Below are positions 19,589-29,294 of a DNA stretch of 64,000 bases, one piece after another. The notes below the pieces were generated by a model. That model was not told the origin of the DNA and made no database searches. It saw only the letters and a program-made list of their open reading frames with translations. The DNA comes from Nitrospira sp. GTDB lineage: Bacteria > Nitrospirota > Nitrospiria > Nitrospirales > Nitrospiraceae. The position numbers and the translations under genes are program-made. The stretch is taken from assembly GCA_020697375.1 (NCBI GenBank), contig JAJFBJ010000015.1, positions 12,671-76,670 on the forward strand, read 5' to 3'. Numbering within the stretch: position 1 is the stretch's first letter; each line of letters begins with the position of its first letter.

Positions 19589-20508
19589 TGCATACTCTCC
19601 TTGGATATCCGCTCTCCGACGCGCAACTTGGCGCTTCGTGAACGCGGGTTTCGACATCGCTCGATTTCCGAAGCCATGACCGGCTTTTTCGTCAGCACGC
19701 TTAGCAAAGCTCCGGAGCCTGCCGCCAGAGCCCGAAACGTATGCTTCACGATTCTATCTTCCAGCGAATGAAACGAAACGGCACAAACACGGCCGCCCGG
19801 CACCAGCAGGTCCACGGCATCCCGGAGCGCCGGCTCAAGCACGTCCAATTCATGATTGACTGCGATGCGCAACGCTTGAAAGGTACGCGTGGCGCAATGA
19901 ATGCGCCCATGGCGATATGAGGCCGGCACGGCTCGCTCCACCACGGCTGCCAGTTTCCAGGTCGTCCCGATCACTTCCTGCATCCTTGTCTGCACAATCG
20001 CCCGGGCAATTCTCCGTGAATACCGCTCTTCCCCGAACCGGTAGATCAGATCCGCCAATTCTGTTTCGGGCAGATCACGGACCAGATCCACTGCCGTGCG
20101 TCCCTCAGTCTGGTCCATGCGCATGTCCAACGGACCGTCCTCCCGGAAGCTGAATCCACGCTCCTTGCGATCGAGTTGAGGAGATGACACACCAAGATCA
20201 AAGATCATCCCATCGATCTGCCGCAGTCCACTTTCATGGACATGGGTCTTGAGATCCCGAAAGTTCCCATGCCGTAAGTGCACACGAGCCATGCGGTCTT
20301 GCAGACGACTTTGCGCCTCCGCGAGCGCTGCAGCATCGCGGTCGATTCCAACTAGGATGCCATTTGGAGCGCTGTGATCGAGGATGCGAGCAGCGAGTCC
20401 TGCGTATCCGAGAGTGCAGTCCACGTAAACTCCACCTGGTTTGCACTGTAGCCAAAACAAGATCTCTTCGACTAAAACAGGGTCGTGAGACTCATGAGCA
20501 GGATCCAT
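19585..20508 (-). CDS. rsmH: 16S rRNA (cytosine-1402-N4) methyltransferase
   Basis: AdoMet-dependent methyltransferase (MraW), usually the second gene of dcw operons after mraZ. The family start HDPVLVEEIL, the VYVDCTLGYAGLAARIL AdoMet loop, FDLGVSSPQLD and the C-terminal VSFHSLEDRIVK block are all present. The canonical GGGHS is changed to GYAGLA here. The start MDPAHESHDPV at 20508 gives 307 residues. No mraZ precedes it in the window. Upstream lie a sigma-70-like promoter, phased TGGRN repeats and DnaA-box-like sequences. Confidence 0.96.
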   Translation of the reverse strand: MDPAHESHDPVLVEEILFWLQCKPGGVYVDCTLGYAGLAARILDHSAPNGILVGIDRDAAALAEAQSRLQDRMARVHLRHGNFRDLKTHVHESGLRQIDGMIFDLGVSSPQLDRKERGFSFREDGPLDMRMDQTEGRTAVDLVRDLPETELADLIYRFGEERYSRRIARAIVQTRMQEVIGTTWKLAAVVERAVPASYRHGRIHCATRTFQALRIAVNHELDVLEPALRDAVDLLVPGGRVCAVSFHSLEDRIVKHTFRALAAGSGALLSVLTKKPVMASEIERCRNPRSRSAKLRVGERISKESMQ

Positions 20509-20510
20509 CT

Positions 20511-20535
20511 TTCCATTTCCACCCACTTCATCCCA
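20511..20535 (-). promoter_or_regulatory. Phased TGGGN repeats resembling an MraZ operator
   Basis: Reading the minus strand toward rsmH there are three 5-mers, TGGGA (20535-20531), TGGGT (20525-20521) and TGGAA (20515-20511). They are spaced exactly 10 bases apart. MraZ is known to bind tandem TGGGN boxes separated by 5-bp spacers in dcw leaders. The site lies between the predicted transcription start and the rsmH start codon, where it could also cover the ribosome binding region. The third box is imperfect, and no mraZ gene is in the window. Confidence 0.45.
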
Positions 20536-20547
20536 CCATTGGGCTGG

Positions 20548-20575
20548 AGTATACACTCAACCAAATGACTGTCAA
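20548..20575 (-). promoter_or_regulatory. Sigma-70-like promoter of the dcw cluster
   Basis: On the minus strand a perfect TTGACA (-35, 20575-20570) is followed after 16 bases by TATACT (-10, 20553-20548). Transcription would begin near 20541, about 33 bases before the rsmH ATG. It is the best promoter-like match in the intergenic stretch between asnS and rsmH, and would drive the whole downstream cluster. Confidence 0.65.
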
Positions 20576-20645
20576 TCAATTTTGCCCGCATAATCAATAA
20601 TATTGTTTCATCCAGCAAATGATATGAACAAGAATGAACAGAAAG

Positions 20646-20676
20646 TTATCCACAATGTGGATAGTGCTGTGGGGAA
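20646..20676. promoter_or_regulatory. Cluster of DnaA-box-like 9-mers
   Basis: A perfect consensus DnaA box TTATCCACA (20646-20654) is followed one base later by an inverted near-match TGTGGATAG (20656-20664). A weaker inverted match TGTGGGGAA lies at 20668-20676. The first two form a near-perfect palindrome. An AT-rich stretch lies beside them at about 20565-20640. The rest of the roughly 300-base gap between asnS and rsmH holds the promoter and phased repeats described separately and nothing else I can recognise. Confidence 0.5.
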
Positions 20677-20812
20677 CTCTCCCACCACTAAACGTGGAGT
20701 TCAAATACGGACCTAAAAAGCATGGTTGTTTTGTCAATGAGCGGGTGCAATGGGACGCGTTGTTCTCATAATATCCCCGGAAGAAAGCGAACCAGACGTG
20801 TGCCGCCGTACC

Positions 20813-22105
20813 CTACGGGTATAAACGGTACAGCATCCTTGGGAAGGGAATCGTTTCTCGTACATGCTCCAGCCCGCAAATCCAGGCCACCGCCCGTTCA
20901 ATGCCCATTCCAAAACCGGCATGCGGAACTGAGCCGTACCGTCGGAGGTCGAGATACCATTGAAATGCTTCGACCGGCAGATAGTGGTCCTGAAGACGGG
21001 CTAAAAGTCTGTCCTGCCTGTCAATTCGTTGCCCCCCACCGATGATCTCCCCGTATCCTTCCGGGGCCAATACATCCATGCAAAGCGCGAGATCATGACG
21101 ATCCGGGTCCGTCTCCATATAAAAGGCTTTGAGCGCCGCAGGGTACCGATGCACGATCACCGGCCGATCGAATTCATTGGAAAGAATCGTTTCCTCATCG
21201 CCACCGAAATCCTCTCCGCGCTTCGTAGGATTTCCCTTCTGTTGCAGAATCTCAACGGCCTCGTCATACGTGATGCGGGGAAAAGGCGTTGTGACGCGCT
21301 CCAACTTCTGCAGGTCGCGCTCAAGGATGCGAAGTTCCGCGCGGCGCGACCTCAATACATCGGCCACGATATGCGATAAAAACTGTTCGGCCAAATCCAT
21401 CATGTCCGGCAGCTGTGCAAACGCTACTTCGGGTTCAACCATCCAAAATTCCATCAAATGGCGTCGAGTCTTGGATTTCTCTGCGCGAAAGGTCGGGCCA
21501 AAGCAATACACCTTGCCGAAGGCCGCTGCCGCCGCCTCACTGTAAAGTTGTCCGCTCTGGGTTAGGTAGGCCGTCTCCTCGAAGTATTGAGTCTGAAACA
21601 ATGTCGTGGTTCCCTCGCAGGCATTCGGCGTGAAAATCGGAGCATCCACCAGCGTAAATCCCCGATCATCGAAAAAATTCCGACAGGCGCGAATAATTTG
21701 GTGACGGACTCGGAGAACGGCATGTTGCCGGCTGGAACGCAGCCAGAGATGGCGGTGTTCCATGAGAAACCCCGTCCCGTGTTCTTTGGGTTGAATGGGA
21801 AAAGGTTCCGCCACCTGCAGCACATCAAGATGGCTGACATCGAGCTCATACCCGCCAGGTGCACGAACGTCGTGGCGCAACATTCCGGTCACAACGACAC
21901 TCGACTCCTGCGTGAGCTCACCTGACCTCGCAAACTGCTCCTCCCCCACCGCTCCCTTGCTGACTACCGCTTGGATGTCTCCGGTTCCATCCCGAAGAAT
22001 CAGAAAATGCAATTTCCCCTTGTCGCGCCGGCTGCGAAGCCATCCGCGAATCGTCACCTCCTTCTCGGCATGAGCGGCCGCTTCATCGATGTAGATCACA
22101 GACAT
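20813..22105 (-). CDS. asnS: Asparaginyl-tRNA synthetase
   Basis: Class II aminoacyl-tRNA synthetase charging tRNA-Asn. An N-terminal OB-fold anticodon domain ([20 protein letters not shown], residues 15-100) is followed by the catalytic core. The core carries [48 protein letters not shown] (motif 2) and [13 protein letters not shown] (motif 3). It ends [12 protein letters not shown], as AsnRS does. The NACEG block and the lack of the GAD insertion separate it from bacterial AspRS. 430 residues. It lies upstream of and in the same direction as rsmH but is separated by about 300 bases. Confidence 0.96.
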   Translation of the reverse strand: MSVIYIDEAAAHAEKEVTIRGWLRSRRDKGKLHFLILRDGTGDIQAVVSKGAVGEEQFARSGELTQESSVVVTGMLRHDVRAPGGYELDVSHLDVLQVAEPFPIQPKEHGTGFLMEHRHLWLRSSRQHAVLRVRHQIIRACRNFFDDRGFTLVDAPIFTPNACEGTTTLFQTQYFEETAYLTQSGQLYSEAAAAAFGKVYCFGPTFRAEKSKTRRHLMEFWMVEPEVAFAQLPDMMDLAEQFLSHIVADVLRSRRAELRILERDLQKLERVTTPFPRITYDEAVEILQQKGNPTKRGEDFGGDEETILSNEFDRPVIVHRYPAALKAFYMETDPDRHDLALCMDVLAPEGYGEIIGGGQRIDRQDRLLARLQDHYLPVEAFQWYLDLRRYGSVPHAGFGMGIERAVAWICGLEHVRETIPFPRMLYRLYP

Positions 22106-22245
22106 GAGCAGATCCTTCAGTTATGGACATTGACGGATGCGGGCAAGGAAGGAAGCGTAGCGAACGGCGGAGGGGTTTTCAAGCGCATCGTAATTAGCCC
22201 GTTTCGTTGACACAACTTCGTCCCAAGGGCATCATCATATTCCTT

Positions 22246-23337
22246 ATGCGCATGACATCCGTTCACCATACCAACCTTCTTTCGCCTCTGTTCATCACCG
22301 TTGTTCTGCTTAATCCAACATCAGCTCCACGAGCGGGAGAGTTCAGGCTGGATAATCCCTTAAACCCGCCGGGAAAAATCTATTGGTGTCCGAACCGCAC
22401 GGCCGACAAGCAGATCACGGCTACCCCTGACTCTGGCTGCTCCGCCCTTTATGACGCGCAGCACGATTCCAGGATACCGAACACAGTCGACCCATCCGGC
22501 CATGACGAATCGGCTCAAAAAGAACCGCTCAGGATCGTCGATATTCAGAATGAAGCCTCGAAGTTCGCCAAGGAGTACCGCGAATTCGTCGACTGCTGCG
22601 CCAGTGACTGGGATTCGATCGAACGAATCGACGAACTGCTAGCGCGATCCCATCACATCCTGATGTCGGTCCAGCAGAAGGGTGTGTACAACAGCGCCGG
22701 TTTCGGGGTGGGCAGCGGTGCGGTCGGGTTGGGCGGAGGCGCGGGCCAATCACCAAAACTCGGAACCTTCGCGCGCCAGTGGACCCTCAGTGAAATCGTC
22801 GGCACCGTCGCCACCGCGCGGGACGATCTCGCCAAAATAAAAACCCGGCTCAAGGAGCTCGGTGAGCAACTCGAACAAGTCGACTCCCTGGGTTATGAGC
22901 AGCGCGCGAAAGAGGAGCGGCGCATCGAGGAGGAACGCGAAGCGATCAAGCGCCAGATGCGGCCCAGGAAACCACCGGCTTCGGCCCCGACTGGTATGGA
23001 TATTCAAGACAGCACGATCCCGACAAGGATCGGCGGAGACATCGAGAACACGAATTTGAACCGCTCGCTCAATCCCAGCTTCGGAGCCGACATCGGGTCC
23101 ACGGTCTCGCCCTATAGCGACGTCAATGAATCGCTCCGTCCCCGACGGGGAGAAGACCTCAAGGATAGCAACCTGCCGGATCGCATCGGACCCCACACGC
23201 AGGACACCACCCTGCCGAATGCGTTCGGATTTGATATTAACGGGGCCGACAATGTAGACGGCAGATCGTCCCTGCAGATGCGCGGAGTCGGCCCATCGAT
23301 CGGCGATTCACCTCTGAACAGCCAATCCCGCCGGTAG
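22246..23337 (+). CDS. Exported protein with C-terminal degenerate repeats, unknown function
   Basis: I do not recognise this family. An N-terminal hydrophobic segment after a short basic start looks like a signal peptide ending near PRAGEF. The middle carries four cysteines in short motifs (YWCPNR, SGCSAL, DCCASD) and a glycine-rich stretch (GFGVGSGAVGLGGGAG). A charged coiled-coil region rich in E, R and K follows at about residues 190-240. The last 120 residues consist of imperfect units of about 20 residues patterned on G-x-D-I-x-x-S-x-L-P-x-R-I-G. Starts at 22207 or 22252 are possible. The gene is divergent from asnS. Confidence 0.7.
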   Translation: MRMTSVHHTNLLSPLFITVVLLNPTSAPRAGEFRLDNPLNPPGKIYWCPNRTADKQITATPDSGCSALYDAQHDSRIPNTVDPSGHDESAQKEPLRIVDIQNEASKFAKEYREFVDCCASDWDSIERIDELLARSHHILMSVQQKGVYNSAGFGVGSGAVGLGGGAGQSPKLGTFARQWTLSEIVGTVATARDDLAKIKTRLKELGEQLEQVDSLGYEQRAKEERRIEEEREAIKRQMRPRKPPASAPTGMDIQDSTIPTRIGGDIENTNLNRSLNPSFGADIGSTVSPYSDVNESLRPRRGEDLKDSNLPDRIGPHTQDTTLPNAFGFDINGADNVDGRSSLQMRGVGPSIGDSPLNSQSRR

Positions 23338-23365
23338 GCTCTTATCCATCAGTTTCGCGCTGGCC

Positions 23366-24385
23366 CTACTCTTTCGGAAAGGCTGAAGGAAGAGCTTCCC
23401 AATGGACGCCTCCGTCGACACTCCGGTACAAGCCGCTGCCATTGGTTCCGGCGTAGAACAGCTTGGGATCGATCGCGCTCTGCGCCAGTGACCGCACGTT
23501 GGTCGACGCCAAGCCGTCATTGAGAGTCGCCCACGTCTTCCCACCGTCCTCACTCCGATGAATTCCGTCTCGTCCGGCCAGATAGAGCACATCCGAGCGC
23601 GCACGATCCAGCACCATGGCCATCAGCATTTGATCATGGAGCGACTCGCCCATACGCACCCAGGAGGCCGCACCATCCGTTGTTTTAAAGAGACCGGCCA
23701 GCGTCGCGGCATAGACAGTCTCCGGCGAAAACGGATCGACCTGCACCGAGATGACACTCAGCGCGCGCGATGTCTTCACCATGCCGGCCGGCACCAGGCC
23801 GTTATTCACTTGCACCCAATGCGCCCCTTGGCTGATCGATTTGTAGACCCCGCCGCTTGTGCCGGCATAGAGCAGGGATGATCGAGTGGGATCCATTCCA
23901 AGCGCCATGACCATCAACACTTCCTTCATGCCTTCCATCCGTTTGGTCCAACGCTCGCCGCCGTTTTTTGATTCAAATACGCCCATAGTGGTGGCCAGGA
24001 AGAGATGTGTGTCGTCGGACGGGTCGAAGATGAACTGGTTCACGACGGAAGAAATCGTGGCATCATCCAGCCCAATGCGTAATGAGGTCCAGCGCTGGCC
24101 CCCGTCATAACTCTTATACACGGCATCGCCTTTGGTGCCCGCATAGATGGTCGCGGGGTAGGACGGATCGATTGCCAGCGCAATCACACGCGAATAGCTC
24201 ATCCCCTTGGAGAGATTGGTCCAGGTCTTTCCGCCATCGCGCGTTTTGTAAATATAGTCATTGGTCGCGATATAGATGATGTCGGGATTCGTCGGATGCA
24301 ATTCAATGACGACGATCGGATCGCTGCCGGTGCAACCACCCAAATACAACGTGAGGAAAAGCACACAGATAAGAATTCTAGTCAT
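23366..24385 (-). CDS. BNR/Ycf48-like repeat lipoprotein
   Basis: Predicted lipoprotein: start MTRILICVLFLTLYLGGC with a lipobox cysteine at residue 18. The rest (339 residues) is a beta-propeller built of repeated units. Each carries an Asp-box-like K-x-x-D-G-G-x-x-W pattern (YKTRDGGKTWTN, YKSYDGGQRWTS, HRSEDGGKTWAT, YRSVDGGVHWEA) alternating with DP-x-x-P-x-x-x-Y-A-G-T motifs. Such sialidase-type/Ycf48-like propellers are common in exported proteins of unknown substrate. The start at 24385 is chosen because the lipoprotein signal begins there. It converges on the + gene ending at 23337. Confidence 0.85.
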   Translation of the reverse strand: MTRILICVLFLTLYLGGCTGSDPIVVIELHPTNPDIIYIATNDYIYKTRDGGKTWTNLSKGMSYSRVIALAIDPSYPATIYAGTKGDAVYKSYDGGQRWTSLRIGLDDATISSVVNQFIFDPSDDTHLFLATTMGVFESKNGGERWTKRMEGMKEVLMVMALGMDPTRSSLLYAGTSGGVYKSISQGAHWVQVNNGLVPAGMVKTSRALSVISVQVDPFSPETVYAATLAGLFKTTDGAASWVRMGESLHDQMLMAMVLDRARSDVLYLAGRDGIHRSEDGGKTWATLNDGLASTNVRSLAQSAIDPKLFYAGTNGSGLYRSVDGGVHWEALPSAFPKE

Positions 24386-24532
24386 ATTACAAACTGGCGG
24401 AGTCCCTATGGGATGAATACCCGGGTCGTCTGGCAAGGCCTCAGCTAGAGAGGAGGCAGGAACGCATCGACCTTGGACGTCGAGCCTCAGAACCAGGCCA
24501 GAAGGCAGCTGGAGGCTTTTTTCACCATCCGG

Positions 24533-25030
24533 TCAGCGATAGTTGGTGAACTGCAAATCAATACCAAAATCTTTCCCCTTCAAGAACGCAATCGCAGCCT
24601 GTAGGTCATCCTTGCTTTTACTGAGCACCCGCACTTGCTCACCCTGGATTTGCGCCTGCACCTTTAATTTGGATTCTTTCACGGCCTTCGTAATTTCCTT
24701 GGCCTTCTCCGTCGAGATGCCGCTCTGAATCTTGATGACCTGCCGAACCGTGGCGCCGAGCGCTTCTTCGATCTTGCCGTAGTCCAGCGCCTTCAGCGAG
24801 ACCGCGCGCTTCACGCACTTGGTCTTGATGATCTCATTGACCGCATTCAGCTTATACTCATCATCCGAGAGGACCACCAGTTCCTTTTCTTTCTCTCTCA
24901 ACGTAATCTCGCTCTTCGAATCCTTGAAGTCAAACCGCTGCTTGATCTCCTTGGTCGCTTGATCGACGACGTTTTTCATTTCCTGCATGTTCACTTCCGA
25001 CACCACATCAAAGGACGATTGATCAGCCAT
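24533..25030 (-). CDS. yajQ: YajQ family nucleotide-binding protein
   Basis: UPF0234/YajQ protein of 165 residues, a family with RNA, GTP or cyclic-di-GMP binding reported for members. The start [20 protein letters not shown], the [10 protein letters not shown] block, and the terminal [19 protein letters not shown] followed by TNYR are the family hallmarks. The ATG at 25030 is preferred over one at 25048. GAGG lies upstream. It sits downstream of the cstA-like gene with a 140-base gap. Confidence 0.95.
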   Translation of the reverse strand: MADQSSFDVVSEVNMQEMKNVVDQATKEIKQRFDFKDSKSEITLREKEKELVVLSDDEYKLNAVNEIIKTKCVKRAVSLKALDYGKIEEALGATVRQVIKIQSGISTEKAKEITKAVKESKLKVQAQIQGEQVRVLSKSKDDLQAAIAFLKGKDFGIDLQFTNYR

Positions 25031-25171
25031 GGTTGTATTCCCTCGCACTCATCATATTTTTAAAGCATCGTGACCAATAAACCTGGGCGATCTGCTGAAC
25101 CTGCATGCCCTCCACAAGTCTACTCCAAGCCGGCAGACCATCGCTTGCCATAGATATTCGTCCATTGGAAG

Positions 25172-27181
25172 TCAGCAACAGCCGCCGCCCTGCGGCAGAC
25201 GAAAACGCGTGGCATCTTCGCGATGAATCGCCGTCTGCACGCGGGCAGCCGACCCTCCTCCGGCCATCGCAATCACTTCGCTGCTGGTAAACGGACGCTT
25301 GAGAATCACATACCCGTACCATTGCCTCCCGCTGTCGATCAGCACGATCATGCCGAGAATCGCCACCACCGCGACCAACAGGGCATCGAGATAGAGCGCG
25401 AAGGCCTGAGCGCCGGCCGCAAGTGTCGAGGCCTTCTTCATGAACATCCCGAACATTTCGTATGATCCGGCCAGCGTAATCGCTCCGACAAACAGCATGG
25501 GCACTGCCGTCACCCAGAGATACTGCGATTTCCACATCTTGATCAAGACCGTCGTGCCGATGCAGAGCGCCAAGGTTCCCAGCAATTGATTGGCGGCGCC
25601 GAACATCGGCCAGATCGTGGAGATGCTGCCCGTGCCGATCAGGTAGGTCCAGGCGCCGACCACAATTCCGCTGCTCAGCAGCACGCCGGGCCACCAGTTC
25701 ATCTGTCGAAACGGCGCATAGACCCGCCCGGCCATTTCTTGAATCAAATACCGGGCCACGCGGGTTCCCGTGTCGATGGTGGTCAGAATGAACAACGCCT
25801 CGAAGACCAGCGCGAATTGATACCAATAGGCCATCAGCCCTGCCATGCCCGGCAGGGCCGCAAAGATCGAGGCCATCCCCACCGCGAGAGACACCGCGCC
25901 ACCAGGCCTTCCCGCCACATCCACTTCGACGAGCTGCGAGAGTTCGTGAATCCGGGAAGGAGGAAACCCCATCGCCGCCAGCGCGTCGGCAGGCAACATG
26001 GTGTTGATGGCCAGATAATCGCCGGGAATCAATACAGACGCCGCAATCAAGGCCATCACGCCGACGAAACTCTCCAAGAGCATCGCCCCATATCCGACCG
26101 TGGCCTGCGACTCCTGCTCAATCATCTTGGGCGTCGTACCGGACGAGACCAGAGCGTGGAACCCCGACACCGCGCCACAGGCAATCGTAATGAAAAGAAA
26201 CGGAAATAATGTCCCAGGAATAATCGGCCCTCCGCCGGACGCGAATGAAGTGACCCGCGGCATCTCAATGGTCGGCGCCATCAAGACGACCCCGACGCCT
26301 AAGAGCAACACCACACCCAGCTTCATGAAGGTCGAAAGATAGCCTCGGGGCACCAGCAACATCCAACCCGGCAGCACGGATGCCAGAAATCCATACCCGG
26401 CCAGGAGCCACACCAGCGTCGCGCGATCGTACTCAAACCATGGCGCAACCGGCGACTGCGCCACGACACGACCAAACAGAACGGCGGCAACCAGTAGCGC
26501 GACGCCCAGCAGCGACACTTCGGCAATCTGCCCCGGACGAAACTTCTGCAAATAGAACCCCATCATGAACCCGATGGGAATCGTCATCGCAATCGTGAAG
26601 GTCCCCCAGGCATTGTGGTAGAGCGCATTGACGACCGCGAAACCTAACCCGGCCAGTGCCACCACCACGATGAACAGCACCGCCACCGCCGTCGCCGTCC
26701 CGGTGATGGCGCCGAGTTCATCATGCGCGATTTCAGGCAACGAGCGGCCGTTCCTCCGCATCGAAGCGACGAGGATGATGAAATCCTGCACCGCGCCAGC
26801 CAGCACCGCGCCGATCACCAGCCAGAGAAAACCGGGGAGAAAGCCGAACTGCGCCGCCAGCACCGGTCCCAACAATGGACCGGCTCCGGCAATCGCCGCG
26901 AAGTGGTGGCCGAACAGCATGACCTTATTCGTGGGGTGAAAATTCACGCCGTCATTCAAACGCACGGCGGGAGTCAGGCGCTTGTTATCCAGTTGCAGAA
27001 CCCGGCGCGCCAGCCAGCGGCCGTAGAAACGAAAGGCCAACACATAGATGCAGGCCGCCGCCACCACTAGCCAGAGGCCGTTGACCTTTTCATGAGGACT
27101 GACAAGGCCGGTCACGAAGGCCATGGAGGTCGCGCCAAGAAGGGCGAGGAATACCCAAAGCATGTGCGTTAACGCCGACAT
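25172..27181 (-). CDS. cstA: CstA-type carbon starvation/peptide transporter
   Basis: Large polytopic inner-membrane protein (669 residues, about 16 hydrophobic segments) of the CstA/BtsT family. E. coli members import peptides or pyruvate. The N-terminal FRFYGRWLARRVLQLD and the signature NDGVNFHPTNKVMLFGHHFA are typical. So are AGPLLGPVLAAQFGFLPGFLW, QDFIILVASMRRNGRSLPEIA and FHALVSSGTTPKMIEQESQA. The start at 27181 is favoured by AGG spacing; 27190 is possible. The extreme C-terminus ends in a cysteine pair. The substrate cannot be told from sequence. Confidence 0.92.
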   Translation of the reverse strand: MSALTHMLWVFLALLGATSMAFVTGLVSPHEKVNGLWLVVAAACIYVLAFRFYGRWLARRVLQLDNKRLTPAVRLNDGVNFHPTNKVMLFGHHFAAIAGAGPLLGPVLAAQFGFLPGFLWLVIGAVLAGAVQDFIILVASMRRNGRSLPEIAHDELGAITGTATAVAVLFIVVVALAGLGFAVVNALYHNAWGTFTIAMTIPIGFMMGFYLQKFRPGQIAEVSLLGVALLVAAVLFGRVVAQSPVAPWFEYDRATLVWLLAGYGFLASVLPGWMLLVPRGYLSTFMKLGVVLLLGVGVVLMAPTIEMPRVTSFASGGGPIIPGTLFPFLFITIACGAVSGFHALVSSGTTPKMIEQESQATVGYGAMLLESFVGVMALIAASVLIPGDYLAINTMLPADALAAMGFPPSRIHELSQLVEVDVAGRPGGAVSLAVGMASIFAALPGMAGLMAYWYQFALVFEALFILTTIDTGTRVARYLIQEMAGRVYAPFRQMNWWPGVLLSSGIVVGAWTYLIGTGSISTIWPMFGAANQLLGTLALCIGTTVLIKMWKSQYLWVTAVPMLFVGAITLAGSYEMFGMFMKKASTLAAGAQAFALYLDALLVAVVAILGMIVLIDSGRQWYGYVILKRPFTSSEVIAMAGGGSAARVQTAIHREDATRFRLPQGGGCC

Positions 27182-27390
27182 GCGCGGCATCCTAACACAA
27201 AAGGAAAGAGGCGGGAGGAATCAGGGTCCCCTTCGTGCTCGTGGAACGCGCGCCCTCGGAAGGCCTCGTTCGACCAGCGCAATAGAAGGGCAGCCTAATC
27301 CCTCCCGCGGAGGTACAGTCAGCAGGGCCTTCTGACATTGTTGGACACGCACAGCGAGGGCATACCTGATCACTCCAACTTATCAGCGGA

Positions 27391-29012
27391 TTGTGGTATC
27401 AATCTTCATGCCCGAAACTCCTCTCCTCCTATTATAAAGACTTCACTGGCAAACCTTGCACGGCAGATGAACTAAAGTCTTTCTTGTCTAAACCCAAGAG
27501 ATCCGAAGTCCTGTTTCTATGCGCTTTACTTAATACAGTATTGGAAACATGGAGCGGCCGGATTAGGGATGATGTCGATAGACATTTAGTGAGCATGGCC
27601 TTCCTGCCGGAACACGCCAGCCGACTCGAACGCATGATGTCATCAGCATCTCCACCCAGGGTGGTTTTCATCGCATGCAGATACTGTTCGTCGCAAAACA
27701 GGCTGTTATGTTCTGCGAAGATGACGAGAACGTCCTTGATCGCTTTAGGGATCCTTACTGGGGAGGCCTAGGCTTGGCTTTCCTCATGGCAAATGATCTT
27801 CTTCATTTCGATCTTGCTTACCGAGAAAGAACGACTACCCAACAACTCCTAATAAGGATGATTCATTCAATCTCACTTCTGGAGTCCTGGGGAAGAAGTT
27901 CCTTCACCAGCAGGGTTGGCAGAGCATGGTTGATGCTGAAAAGGTTCCCCCCCCCTCAAGGAAGCACTAGTTACTTCAACATCGAACAAGCGTTTCGCAA
28001 CGCTTCGGGTCTCTCCACTGAAGAATACCTCGCACTTTGTGTTGGCGTGATTAGCCACTATTTGGACCTCACCTTCGAACAAATTATTGCAATGGATAAC
28101 AGCATCGCGCTAACCAAAGAATGGTTCACCAAAGCTGGAGTTGATTCCAAATCGGTAGATAACTTTCTAGAGGACGTTTCGGCTTCCCCTGCGACTATGG
28201 CCACCAAGTTCCTGACAAAAAACTGGGGGCCCTCGGACATGACTTGGTTTCGTGACAAGCCTGTCTGCAGAGTAACGGGCGACGTGCTATTCGCACTGGA
28301 CACAAAATGTCTAGCGGAAAAACTGGAGTCAGGAATTTTTTGGCGAACCCATAACTCTCTGGGTACAAACAAGGAAAAACACCGACTGCATAACTATTGG
28401 GGAGTTGCCTTCGAAAACTACATGAACTGGCTTCTGGAGCAAGCCTGCAGAAATAGCCAAAATAGGTTCTACCCTTCTCCCAAATATGAAAAAAATGGTG
28501 AAGAGGTCTGTGATGCCATTATCATCTCTGGAAGTGATGCGGTGTTTCTCGAATACAAAGGAAGCACAATTACCGCCGAATCAAAATACTCAGGTGACTT
28601 GCATGAACTCGCTGCAGAAATTGAAAGTAAGCTGATTGGCACAGAATCGAAACGGAAAGGTATTAGGCAACTGACGCGGGCCATCCTGAATGTATTCGGG
28701 AAGCATTCTTCTGTTGCTGTCCGAGACATCGATCTTTCACAGGTCGATACAATTTTCCCTTTGCTCGTCACGCGCGATGATATTGGTGGTTGCTGGGGGA
28801 TCTCTCAGTATTTACAGACGAAGGCCGAAAGCTTCTTTAATCGACGGAGCATCAAGCCCAAAACCGTTACCCCAATATTCTGCCTCTCAAGCGAAGGGAT
28901 TGAAGGAATATCAGCATACCTTCAGGATGAACTGCTTTCTAACTTGCTCCACGGCTGGTACAGGAACGACCCTGGTCGCTACTGGTCATTTCAAACAAAG
29001 ACAATTCTGTGA
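27391..29012 (+). pseudogene. Frameshifted PD-(D/E)XK nuclease-like gene
   Basis: Two overlapping frames together make one protein. Frame one (27391-about 27670) gives a helical N-terminal part reading through YYKDFTGKPC, and its sense breaks after ASPPRVVF. The frame one base back continues with MQILFVAKQAVMFC and runs to 29012. A -1 shift near 27660-27675 therefore joins them. Counting from 27675, residues 247 (E in FENY), 280 (D in VCDAII), 293-295 (EYK) and 332 (Q in RQL) match the restriction-endonuclease fold pattern E-D-ExK-Q. The DNA is visibly AT-richer than its neighbours, suggesting transfer. The start is uncertain (TTG at 27391). It could be a real mutation, a sequencing error or, less likely, programmed frameshifting. 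No partner methylase is adjacent. The 200 bases before it hold nothing I recognise. Confidence 0.65.
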
Positions 29013-29294
29013 GCAGAGCGCATGGCTTCAAAAACAACCCCGATCTCGACGCAGCCTTTAAGATGGTCTTTAAGGATGCGATACGCCTGCTATTCCCTGA
29101 TTCTAGGCCAGTCGATCCTTGAATAACCTGCGACCGTCACGACCACGCGATGGCAGTGCGGATCGCCGATAGGTATTGAAGCCGGCGGAGACGATAAGGT
29201 CTCTCTATTGCAGTATGGTGCAGCCGGCTGCGGCGCGAGCAGGAGGGGTTTCAGAGTTATACAGAGACACGAACGAGGAAGAAAATTGCCGAGG

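Noticed and set aside
20795..20835. GTACC/GGGTA motifs near the asnS stop as another copy of the structured repeat
   Set aside because: Only the small central hairpin resembles it. The long outer arms are absent and most of it is asnS coding sequence.
24483..24521. A GC stem followed by six Ts, like a plus-strand intrinsic terminator
   Set aside because: Both flanking genes are on the minus strand, so a plus-strand terminator has no transcript to end. The minus-strand side has no T run. It was not listed as a feature.
29013..29115. A short frame reading DLDAAFKMVFKDAIRLLFPD that resembles the start of recombination-promoting nuclease/transposase-like proteins
   Set aside because: It stops after about 30 codons with no continuation in other frames that I could follow; too little to call.
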